The notes beneath the pieces were generated by a model. It had not been told where the DNA came from. It searched no databases and worked only from the letters and a program-made list of their open reading frames with translations. A stretch of 5,154 nucleotides of DNA, from NCBI GenBank assembly GCA_949128015.1, contig CASBRC010000448.1, positions 1 through 5,154 of the forward strand. Reading direction: 5' to 3'. Position numbers and translations under genes: made by a program. Source of the stretch: Synechococcales cyanobacterium PMM_0003 (GTDB taxonomy: Bacteria; Cyanobacteriota; Cyanobacteriia; Pseudanabaenales; Pseudanabaenaceae). Shown one piece after another: positions 1 to 5,154 of the stretch. Numbering within the stretch: the stretch's first letter is position 1; each line of letters starts with the position of its first letter.

Positions 1-423
1 AAGTCTTACAACGCTCAAGCTCACGAAGTCCCTGACGAACAGAGCGACTTCCACTTTGGTATTTTGTATGCTGACAAGTTCCCTGTCGGTTCCGCAGGAA
101 TTCCGCCAACGCTCTTACATCAAGATATGTATCACTTCTTGCCACAATATCTAGTGGACTATTACAAACAATATTGCCGAGGCGAAGACGATATGCTGAT
201 TCAACTTGGAATCAGTTTTCAGCGATCGATGTATAACGTTACTTCGGCAGTAATTCAGGCTGGGAGAGCCGCTTTTCTCTATCCATTGGACGATCCAAAT
301 CCGAAGCATCTTTTGGCCAATCGTTACTATTTTGAAGGTCAATTAAATCGTTTCTGTAATCCCAAATATGGCATGGACAAGGCGGCGAGATTGACGATGG
401 TTCAAGATCAAAACTATCGGTAA
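1..423 (+). CDS. cupA: CO2 hydration protein CupA/ChpY, C-terminal 140 residues (5' end outside window)
   Basis: The reading frame is open from base 1 to a TAA at 421-423, so this is the 3' part of a longer gene; the ATG at 64 is internal. The 140 visible residues resemble, from memory, the C-terminus of the ChpX/ChpY (CupB/CupA) family: a stretch LHQDMYHFLPQYLVDYY, then a helical SAVIQAGRAAFLYPLDDP segment and LLANRYYFEGQLNRF. Members of this family are peripheral subunits of specialised NDH-1 complexes on the thylakoid and convert CO2 to bicarbonate using redox or proton energy. I choose CupA (high-affinity, low-CO2-inducible, with NdhD3/NdhF3) over CupB because the next gene encodes a CupS-like fasciclin protein, which accompanies CupA and not CupB in characterised genomes. 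The catalytic N-terminal part and any promoter lie upstream of the window. The stop is followed at once by repeat DNA. Confidence 0.82.
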   Translation, partial: KSYNAQAHEVPDEQSDFHFGILYADKFPVGSAGIPPTLLHQDMYHFLPQYLVDYYKQYCRGEDDMLIQLGISFQRSMYNVTSAVIQAGRAAFLYPLDDPNPKHLLANRYYFEGQLNRFCNPKYGMDKAARLTMVQDQNYR

Positions 424-497
424 TACACCTCACCCCCCAGCCCCCTCTCCTTGCAAAGGAGAGGGGGAGAAAGAGGTTTTTCTTGTCCCCCTCTCCT

Positions 498-507
498 TGC
501 AAAGCAG
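498..507. repeat. Left copy of putative target-site duplication
   Basis: TGCAAAGCAG directly abuts the left inverted end of the 164-bp element. It pairs with TGAAAAGCAG at 672-681, matching at nine of ten positions. This copy also carries the loop and part of the right arm of hairpin H2, so it probably keeps the original sequence. Confidence 0.75.
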
Positions 508-671
508 CTACCTTGTACACACAAGTTACCAAGAACTAAAGTTCTTGGCTAAAAGCTAAAGTCAGTTGAAACTGACTGAAGAATATTAACCCGTTTCAAC
601 GGGTTTTAGCTTTTAGCCCGCAATTTATTGCAGGGCATTTATGGTGATTTGGACTTGTGTGTACACGGTAG
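508..671. mobile_element. MITE-like non-coding element, 164 bp, with 19-bp terminal inverted repeats
   Basis: The left end CTACCTTGTACACACAAGT (508-526) and the right end ACTTGTGTGTACACGGTAG (653-671) are inverted repeats matching at 18 of 19 positions. They are directly flanked by TGCAAAGCAG (498-507) and TGAAAAGCAG (672-681), a 10-bp direct repeat with one mismatch, as expected of a target-site duplication. Removing the element and one copy restores a hairpin of the surrounding repeat family, which supports insertion. No transposase is encoded. The interior is packed with dyads: AAGAAC/GTTCTT (531-546), a perfect 14-bp inverted pair GGCTAAAAGCTAAA (547-560) and its complement (605-618), and inside it GTCAGT/ACTGAC (561-576) and AACCCGTT/AACGGGTT (588-605). 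A further dyad lies at 616-636. A non-autonomous element mobilised by a DDE transposase elsewhere in the genome is the likely explanation; I cannot name the IS family with certainty. Confidence 0.83.
547..618. repeat. Nested inverted repeat inside the MITE-like element
   Basis: GGCTAAAAGCTAAA (547-560) and TTTAGCTTTTAGCC (605-618) are perfect 14-bp complements. They enclose two smaller perfect hairpins, 561-576 (loop TGAA) and 588-605 (8-bp arms, loop TC), which start or end exactly at the outer stem. As single-stranded DNA or RNA this would fold as a stem with two branches, i.e. a three-way junction. One base (605) is shared between the outer stem and the second hairpin. Confidence 0.8.
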
Positions 672-681
672 TGAAAAGCAG
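672..681. repeat. Right copy of putative target-site duplication
   Basis: TGAAAAGCAG directly abuts the right inverted end and differs from the left copy only at its third base (A for C). It is followed by the continuing right arm of the split hairpin, AGGGG, and the repeat tail CTAGGGGAGAGG. Confidence 0.75.
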
Positions 682-780
682 AGGGGCTAGGGGAGAGGCT
701 TTTCTTGTTCCCCTCTCCTTTGCAAGGAGAGGGGCTAGGGGTGAGGTTTTTATGACATCAGTTAAAATTTATTCAAACCT

Positions 781-787
781 AAGGAAG
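781..787 (+). promoter_or_regulatory. Ribosome binding site of cupS
   Basis: AAGGAAG lies 5 to 11 bases before the ATG at 793, a good Shine-Dalgarno match at normal spacing. It is the clearest ribosome binding site in the window and fixes the cupS start. I found no convincing -10/-35 pair between the repeat array and this site. Confidence 0.7.
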
Positions 788-792
788 CAAAT

Positions 793-1245
793 ATGCCCAC
801 GATTGTTGATATCGCTGTTAGTAACGAAGCATTCTCTACTCTAGTCACAGCAGTCAGTGCTGCTAGCTTAGTGGAAGCTTTACAAAGCCCTGGTCCATTT
901 ACAGTCTTTGCGCCGACAAATGATGCTTTTGCAAAACTTCCTGATGGCACAATTACTACCCTAGTTCAAAATATTCCTCAACTAGCAAGGATTTTGACCT
1001 TTCATGTCGTCTCAGGAAAATATAAAAAAGAAGATTTAATCGGCGTGAAATCTTTAATCTCCCTAGAAGGTACTCAGATTGATCTTAATATCTCTGAGGA
1101 CTGTTTTGAGGCGAATAATGCCACGGTGATTGCGGCGGATATCGAGGCTGACAATGGCGTTATTCATGTCATCGATAATGTCATCCTGATGCGTCCCCAT
1201 TGGTTTTATCCAATTATGGAATCTGGCAAAGTTGGTATTGCGTGA
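793..1245 (+). CDS. cupS: Fasciclin-domain protein CupS, subunit of the inducible CO2-uptake NDH-1 complex
   Basis: The 150-residue product is a single FAS1 domain. The first conserved FAS1 motif is [11 protein letters not shown] at residues 36-46, FHVV follows at 70-73, and the second motif [12 protein letters not shown] is at 121-132, ending in an 18-residue tail [18 protein letters not shown]. There is no signal peptide or membrane segment, so the protein should be cytoplasmic. Most other fasciclin proteins are secreted. That feature, the length, and the position just after a CupA-type gene match CupS (Sll1735 in Synechocystis, by recollection), which binds CupA and NdhF3 in the NDH-1MS complex. 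It has no known catalytic role and probably stabilises the assembly. The start is set by the AAGGAAG ribosome binding site. Unlike the compact arrangement in model strains, 369 bp of repeat DNA separates it from cupA. A generic cytosolic fasciclin protein is the alternative. Confidence 0.83.
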   Translation: MPTIVDIAVSNEAFSTLVTAVSAASLVEALQSPGPFTVFAPTNDAFAKLPDGTITTLVQNIPQLARILTFHVVSGKYKKEDLIGVKSLISLEGTQIDLNISEDCFEANNATVIAADIEADNGVIHVIDNVILMRPHWFYPIMESGKVGIA

Positions 1246-1251
1246 TAGCGC

Positions 1252-1293
1252 AAAAAGCAAAAGGCGGCGCGTAGCGCCGCCTTTTGCTTTTTT
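1252..1293 (+). terminator. Rho-independent terminator after cupS
   Basis: A perfect 19-bp stem (1252-1270 with 1274-1292) with loop GTA has the core GGCGGCGC/GCGCCGCC and outer arms AAAAAGCAAAA/TTTTGCTTTTT. It starts six bases after the cupS stop and ends in a run of six T (1288-1293). The A-rich left side gives a similar U-tract on the other strand, so it could act in both directions. It separates the cup genes from the next gene. Confidence 0.88.
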
Positions 1294-1328
1294 AATTGAT
1301 TGATTGAAAATTATTATAAAAAAAATTT

Positions 1329-4145
1329 ATGTTTACGCAACTATCTGAGCGACGAATGCATTGGATTCGTTGGGGATTAACGATCGCATGGCTGTTGATC
1401 ATTGCTTCGTTATTTTACGATCCTTGGACTTCGCGATTCACAGATCCAAATCATCCTTGGAGTCCTCTGCGATTGACTAATAACTGTATTCCATTGCAGG
1501 GAAAATGTATCGTAGAACAGCCCTATGCACTTGGCACAACTATATTTTGGGGTGCGGTAGTACCTGCGGCAATCTTTATTTTGTTAGTATTTGGGCATGA
1601 GTTGTGGCGGCGGATCTGTCCACTTTCGTTTTTATCGCAAATCCCTCGCGCCTTGGGTTGGCAGCGACAATTTAAGCGCGAAAATGCTAAAACTGGCAAA
1701 GTTCGCTATGAACTCGCCAAGGTGAAGCCCGACTCATGGCTAGGTAAAAACTATCCCTATGTGCAGTTTGGATGGCTATTTGTTGGTCTGTGCGGCAGGA
1801 TTTTATTTTTTAATGCCGATCGCATAGTTTTAGCCATATGGATACTTGCCACTATCGCTGCTGCGATCGCAGTTGGATATTTGTATGGCGGCAAATCTTG
1901 GTGCAACTACTTCTGTCCGATGGCTCCAGTGCAGCGAGTGTATGGTGAACCTGCGGGATTATTAAGTAGCAGCGCTCACACTAGCGACCAGTTAATTACG
2001 CAGTCGATGTGTCGTACTGTGCTGCCCGATGGCAAAGAGCAAAGCGCCTGTGTTGCTTGTCAAAATCCTTGCATTGATATTGACTCTGAACGGGTGTATT
2101 GGGATGGATTGAGCAAGCCTGAAGAATCATTTTTGCGCTATGGCTATGTCGGGTTAGTGATCGGCTACTTTGTCTATTACTATCTCTATGCTGGAAATTG
2201 GGAATATTATTTTTCAGGAGCATGGGCAAGACAAACTGACCAATTGGCAACTTTATTTGATGCAGGATTCTATTTGTTTGGACAGTCAATTAATATTCCT
2301 AGATTAATTGCTGTGCCATTGACTTTGGGGGCTTTTACAGCGATTAGCTATGGATTAGGGCGCTGGATTGAAAAAAGAGTAAGAATCTACAGTGGCGATC
2401 GCCATCTTAATTTGTCTAGAGAAGTCATTCGTCATCGCATTTTCACCGTTTGTACTTTTATTGTTTTTAACTTTTTCTTTATTTTCGGTGGTCGCCCTCT
2501 TGTGCAGCTAATGCCAATTTGGGGGCAATATGTTTATGATTTAGGACTAGTTTTATTGAGCACTCTCTGGGTTTATAAAACTTGGCAACGTAGTCCTGAC
2601 CTCTATTCACGAGAGAACTTAGCAAGTCGTTTCCGTAAGCAGTTAGAGAAGTTACAGCTTAATGTTTCTCAGTTCTTAGAAGGGCGTTCTTTGACTGATT
2701 TGAATACTCACGAAGTTTATATTTTGGCAAAAGTATTGCCTAGCTTTACGAGAGAGAAGCGCCACACCGCCTATAAGGGAGTGGTGCGTGAAGCTTTAGA
2801 AGAAGGATATGCTAATTACTCTAGCAGCTTAGAAGTGTTGCAACAATTACGACAGGAGTTAGGGATTACCGACGACGAACACCGTGAAGTCTTAGAAGAA
2901 TTGGGCGTTGAAGATCCTGAATTGCTCAATCCCGATCGCCAACGTAGTTTAGAAAATCAAATCCGCTTAACTGGTTATCGAAAATCCCTAGAGCGACTGA
3001 TGCTATTGCAACAAAAGCAACAATCTGATAATTCTGTTAATACTTTGATGGAACAGAACTCAGTCCAAATTCGCGCCCTACGTCGTCAATATGCGATTAA
3101 TCCGCAAGAAGAAGCTTGGATTTTAGATGGTATTTCTCCTGATGCTGGAAATATCCGCCGAGCCGAATTTCTACTAGCTCAGTTACCATCACTAATTCTT
3201 TCTTATCGATCGCTACATCAACCCATATTAAAAGAGCATCAAACCGTACTCAGACTTCTATGGGATAGTATTCAGCACAAACAAGAATTAATTATCCGCA
3301 CAATTTTAGGAACTCTTGCAGCTTTTCCAGAAGACCCTGCCGCGATCGCAATTGCTCGACAGCTAGGACAACTAGCTCCATCAGTTTTACTGGAAGCCCT
3401 AGAAGCTGAAAACTGGCGCGATCGTCTTGATCCAAAAATTTGGGCTTGCTTAACTTCGTCAGAAGGGCAAGCAACTGTTTGTCAGCTAGACTATTCTGCT
3501 GAAGAAATTTTGCGATCGCTAGAGCCTTTGCTTGACGATCAAAACCCGCTAATTCAAACCGCATGTCTGTATATTTCTGCCCAACTAGATCTAGACCAAA
3601 GCAAAGCGATCGCCCGCAATTATGCCATCCTCCAAACGTCGCCGCTCGTCCAAGAGACCGCCAAAATACTTCTATCTCTGTATGAGCCTTGCCCATCGCT
3701 AATTACATTTCCGATGTTAGAAAAAGTGGCGCATCTGTTTAGTAGCGATTTCTTCCATCGGATGCATAGCGAGACTTTAGTAGCTCTTGCCGATCGCGCA
3801 GAGGTGCGAACTTTCACGGCTAACGAAGTAATCACCGAGGCAGGAGACACTTGCCGCGAGTTACTACTGGTAATTGCAGGAACTGCCAAGATTAATTTCT
3901 ATGGACAGGGGCAGGAACTGCGGAGCGAGTTAATGCAAGCAGGACAAACCCTTGATGAGCTAGAAGTTTTAGCCCATAGCGATTCTCAAAATACGATTAT
4001 TGCCGATCGCGATCGCACTCGCATTTTGGCAGTTCCTGTCGATGCTTTTGATGATTTCCTCGATCTCGATCATGACTTTGCCCGACGAGTCCTTGAGCTA
4101 GAAAGTCGTCAACTGCAAAAATTTATGCGATCGCTACATAAATAA
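1329..4145 (+). CDS. Membrane-bound iron-sulfur (NapH/NosR-like) protein with C-terminal cNMP-binding-like domain
   Basis: The 938-residue product has three parts. Residues 1-420 form a membrane domain with about eight hydrophobic segments (near 14-30, 69-89, 145-161, 165-186, 270-288, 328-344, 370-388, 400-416). It carries cysteine motifs typical of 4Fe-4S polyferredoxins of the NapH/NosR type: RRICP (C97), WCNYFCP (C192, C196), C228 and CVACQNPC (C241, C244, C248); C53 and C60 lie in a loop near the first segment. Residues 425-800 are soluble and helical, with a repeated motif at 507-525 and 584-602. Residues 803-935 resemble a CAP-type cyclic-nucleotide-binding domain (FTANEVITEAGD, LLLVIAGTAKINF), but the phosphate-binding cassette is atypical. 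The likely role is membrane electron transfer with a regulatory C-terminus; partner and substrate are unknown to me. The ATG at 1329 has no Shine-Dalgarno sequence and follows the AT-rich ATTATTATAAAAAAAATTT. The ATG at 1356 (M10) is a possible alternative. No neighbour reveals its pathway. Confidence 0.8.
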   Translation: MFTQLSERRMHWIRWGLTIAWLLIIASLFYDPWTSRFTDPNHPWSPLRLTNNCIPLQGKCIVEQPYALGTTIFWGAVVPAAIFILLVFGHELWRRICPLSFLSQIPRALGWQRQFKRENAKTGKVRYELAKVKPDSWLGKNYPYVQFGWLFVGLCGRILFFNADRIVLAIWILATIAAAIAVGYLYGGKSWCNYFCPMAPVQRVYGEPAGLLSSSAHTSDQLITQSMCRTVLPDGKEQSACVACQNPCIDIDSERVYWDGLSKPEESFLRYGYVGLVIGYFVYYYLYAGNWEYYFSGAWARQTDQLATLFDAGFYLFGQSINIPRLIAVPLTLGAFTAISYGLGRWIEKRVRIYSGDRHLNLSREVIRHRIFTVCTFIVFNFFFIFGGRPLVQLMPIWGQYVYDLGLVLLSTLWVYKTWQRSPDLYSRENLASRFRKQLEKLQLNVSQFLEGRSLTDLNTHEVYILAKVLPSFTREKRHTAYKGVVREALEEGYANYSSSLEVLQQLRQELGITDDEHREVLEELGVEDPELLNPDRQRSLENQIRLTGYRKSLERLMLLQQKQQSDNSVNTLMEQNSVQIRALRRQYAINPQEEAWILDGISPDAGNIRRAEFLLAQLPSLILSYRSLHQPILKEHQTVLRLLWDSIQHKQELIIRTILGTLAAFPEDPAAIAIARQLGQLAPSVLLEALEAENWRDRLDPKIWACLTSSEGQATVCQLDYSAEEILRSLEPLLDDQNPLIQTACLYISAQLDLDQSKAIARNYAILQTSPLVQETAKILLSLYEPCPSLITFPMLEKVAHLFSSDFFHRMHSETLVALADRAEVRTFTANEVITEAGDTCRELLLVIAGTAKINFYGQGQELRSELMQAGQTLDELEVLAHSDSQNTIIADRDRTRILAVPVDAFDDFLDLDHDFARRVLELESRQLQKFMRSLHK

Positions 4146-4185
4146 AAGAGAGAGGCGGCGCGTAGCGCCGCCTCTCTCTTCTTCT
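4146..4185 (+). terminator. Terminator-type hairpin after the iron-sulfur/cNMP gene
   Basis: A perfect 16-bp stem (4146-4161 with 4165-4180) with loop GTA begins on the base after the TAA stop. The core GGCGGCGCGTAGCGCCGCC is identical to that of the terminator at 1252-1293, but the outer arms are AAGAGAGA/TCTCTCTT. The 3' side is pyrimidine-rich (TCTCTCTTCTTCT) and lacks a pure T run, so termination may be weaker than at the first site. Confidence 0.75.
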
Positions 4186-4198
4186 ATACTGGTATAGT
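4184..4198 (+). promoter_or_regulatory. Possible extended -10 promoter with overlapping dyad, for the TgpA-like gene
   Basis: TGGTATAGT (4190-4198) fits the extended -10 form TGnTATAAT with one mismatch, and TATACT (4185-4190) is a second -10-like hexamer. Both are inside the palindrome CTATAC-TG-GTATAG (4184-4197), which could bind a dimeric regulator or be incidental. No -35 hexamer is visible because that position falls in the terminator hairpin. Predicted transcription would start near 4205, leaving a leader of about a dozen bases before the ATG at 4217. Confidence 0.35.
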
Positions 4199-4216
4199 CT
4201 CTAAGCTCAGCAACCT

Positions 4217-5154
4217 ATGAATACGACCCAGCAGCCTCGTCCTAAGATCGGTGCATTTGCTAAATTGCGAAAAGCTTCAGAATTTACTGTAGCGGGAGTT
4301 GAAGATTCGATCCCGTTGCGGGTGCTGGTACAAATATTTGTATTTATTAGTATTGGCGCGATGGACTCGGTGGCGAGTTCTAGTCATAGTGCTTGGGCGA
4401 TCCCTCTGAGCGCGATCGCAGGCGGTTGGGCGTGGTATGCACGGCGCAAACGCAATGTGATTGTGAAATTATTTATTGCGATCGCAATGATTGCGATGTT
4501 GGTCGTATTTCTCAATGATCTAGTACGCAATACTGATGAAACCAGACTATTACTAGCGCGATTGTTAATCCAGTTGCAGGTTTTGCATAGTTTTGACTTG
4601 CCACGTCGAAAGGATTTGGGCTATTCGATTGTGATCGGATTGATCCTGATGGCATTGGCGGCAACCTTGAGCCAGACGATGGTTTTTGCTTTGTGGTTGA
4701 TTGCTTTTTTATTAGTGGGACTACCCATATTACTGCTCGATCATCGATCGCGTTTAGGAGTTCCAACCAGCAGCTTTCAGCCAAAAAAAATGGGGATTTC
4801 CCTATTGCCTTTGTCTGGACTATTAGCGATCGTCTTAGTTCTAGGCTTGACGATATTTGCTTTCTTGCCACGCTTACCCGGTTTTCAGCTTCGTAATTTC
4901 CCTGTCAGTGTCAACCTCTCAGTCCAAAGACAAATCCCTAAAGGTGGGATTTTGTCACGACAACAACAGCAACAACAGCAGCAGGCTGGGACTAATGGCA
5001 CGACAGGAAATGGGACAGGTGGGACAGGCGGGAATGACGATTTAGAGACATTACCACCGTTGTTTGCTCCTGAAATTGATACAGCTTCCTCTGGCGCGAA
5101 ACAGCTAAATACGAAGCGCAAACCTGAGTTGATGATGCGGGTGCGATCGCAAGC
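4217..5154 (+). CDS. TgpA-type transglutaminase-family membrane protein, N-terminal part (3' end outside window)
   Basis: The frame runs from ATG 4217 (MNTTQQPRPKIGAFAKLRKA...) to the window end without a stop, giving 312 codons. There are six probable membrane segments, near residues 33-50, 58-74, 81-99, 136-152, 154-174 and 194-216. Segment RLLIQLQVLHSFDLPRRKDL (115-134), followed by a hydrophobic helix, is the hallmark of the TgpA N-terminal domain (formerly DUF3488). Residues 220-312 leave the membrane and contain eight glutamines (249-256) and a Gly/Thr/Asn-rich linker (257-275). The closing ELMMRVRSQ resembles the strand before the transglutaminase-like core in this family. The papain-like Cys-His-Asp core and the usual final membrane segment would lie beyond the window. 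Bacterial members are poorly characterised; a role in envelope protein modification or proteolysis is assumed from the fold. No good Shine-Dalgarno sequence precedes the ATG, and nothing links it to the upstream gene except the shared strand. Confidence 0.8.
   Translation, partial: MNTTQQPRPKIGAFAKLRKASEFTVAGVEDSIPLRVLVQIFVFISIGAMDSVASSSHSAWAIPLSAIAGGWAWYARRKRNVIVKLFIAIAMIAMLVVFLNDLVRNTDETRLLLARLLIQLQVLHSFDLPRRKDLGYSIVIGLILMALAATLSQTMVFALWLIAFLLVGLPILLLDHRSRLGVPTSSFQPKKMGISLLPLSGLLAIVLVLGLTIFAFLPRLPGFQLRNFPVSVNLSVQRQIPKGGILSRQQQQQQQQAGTNGTTGNGTGGTGGNDDLETLPPLFAPEIDTASSGAKQLNTKRKPELMMRVRSQ
4961..5037 (+). repeat. Low-complexity CAA/CAG and GGGACAGGY tract inside the TgpA-like gene
   Basis: Eight consecutive Gln codons (CAA or CAG, 4961-4984) are followed by Gly/Thr/Asn codons, including tandem GGGACAGGT GGGACAGGC (about 5014-5031). 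The tract stays in frame and encodes a probable flexible, exported linker between the membrane part and the downstream domain. Such tracts can change length by slippage. Confidence 0.7.

Larger units (their letters stand above)
427..747. repeat. Array of three GC-rich hairpin repeats, split by a MITE-like element
   Basis: This spacer carries three related palindromes. H1 (441-467) has a perfect 12-bp stem CCCCCTCTCCTT/AAGGAGAGGGGG with loop GCA. H3 (710-734) has a perfect 11-bp stem CCCCTCTCCTT/AAGGAGAGGGG with loop TGC. H2 has its left arm at 487-498 and its right arm at about 676-686, interrupted by the element at 508-671. The 26-nt stretch at 473-498 matches 695-720 at 24 positions, and CCCCCTCTCCTTGCAAAG occurs exactly at 441-458 and 487-504. 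The units therefore repeat about every 46-48 bp once the insert is removed. The outer ends are also mutually inverted (ACCTCACCCC... at 427 and ...GGGGTGAGGT ending at 747). Repeats of this composition are common between genes in filamentous cyanobacteria as far as I recall. No protein-coding signal was found here. Confidence 0.85.

Noticed and set aside
441..481. Rho-independent terminator right after cupA
   Set aside because: The H1 stem is strong, but the T run starts about nine bases after the stem, so it is not a canonical terminator. It is recorded as part of the repeat array instead.
239..532. Open frame of 97 codons on the minus strand
   Set aside because: It is antisense to cupA and crosses the repeat array. 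The peptide is a read-through of the GC-rich repeat and resembles the translation of the other repeat copy only for that reason.
427..747. CRISPR array
   Set aside because: The repeats are themselves palindromic, number three, have near-identical spacers of the same repeat unit, and one is split by a mobile element. No unique spacers or cas genes are present.
641..844. Open frame of 67 codons on + that starts inside the MITE-like element
   Set aside because: It runs through the element end, hairpin repeats and the start of cupS in another frame. It has no ribosome binding site and its sequence simply translates the repeats.
1292..1320. Promoter for the iron-sulfur/cNMP gene
   Set aside because: TATAAA at 1315-1320 is -10-like, but no acceptable -35 stands at the right distance. 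It would leave almost no leader before the ATG at 1329; AT-richness alone explains the match.
3292..3696. Open frame of 134 codons on the minus strand
   Set aside because: It lies wholly inside the well-supported 938-residue gene, has no separate start signals and no recognisable domain.
4512..4871. Open frame of 119 codons on the minus strand
   Set aside because: It is antisense to the TgpA-like coding region, whose membrane-helix pattern and family motif are clear on the + strand.
4885..5121. Minus-strand frame with a run of eight cysteines
   Set aside because: The cysteines are the complement of the CAA/CAG glutamine tract of the + strand gene, not a metal-binding protein.

Overview
The window looks like a cyanobacterial chromosome. 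Ten copies of the octamer GCGATCGC (HIP1) lie between 1863 and 5150. The first two genes belong to the inducible CO2-uptake NDH-1 complex, which is confined to cyanobacteria. The GC-rich palindromic repeats and the GGCGGCGCGTAGCGCCGCC hairpin cores are of a kind I associate with filamentous, Pseudanabaena-like cyanobacteria; that genus-level guess is weak.

Layout: (1) 1-423, the 3' end of a CO2 hydration protein gene (ChpX/ChpY family, called cupA because of its neighbour). (2) 424-792, a gene-free spacer. It holds an array of three GC-rich hairpin repeats, and the middle one is split by a 164-bp MITE-like element (508-671) with 19-bp inverted ends and a 10-bp near-perfect target duplication. 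(3) 793-1245, a 150-residue cytoplasmic fasciclin-domain protein, called CupS. (4) 1252-1292, a strong terminator hairpin. (5) 1329-4145, a 938-residue membrane protein with a NapH/NosR-like iron-sulfur N-terminus, a helical middle and a C-terminal cyclic-nucleotide-binding-like domain. (6) 4146-4180, a second terminator-type hairpin with the same 19-nt core as the first. (7) 4217-5154, the 5' part of a TgpA-type transglutaminase-family membrane protein, cut by the window end. All genes are on the + strand.

cupA and cupS work together: in characterised cyanobacteria the order is ndhF3-ndhD3-cupA-cupS, and the products form the high-affinity CO2-hydrating NDH-1MS complex on the thylakoid. Here a 369-bp repeat-filled spacer separates the last two genes. 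The polyferredoxin gene and the TgpA-like gene each follow a terminator and look like separate transcription units; nothing in the sequence links them to CO2 uptake.

The most notable observations are the nested insertion between cupA and cupS, two terminators with one shared core but different, fully compensated outer arms, and the iron-sulfur/cNMP-like fusion whose nucleotide pocket looks degenerate. I do not see a clearly new multi-gene system.
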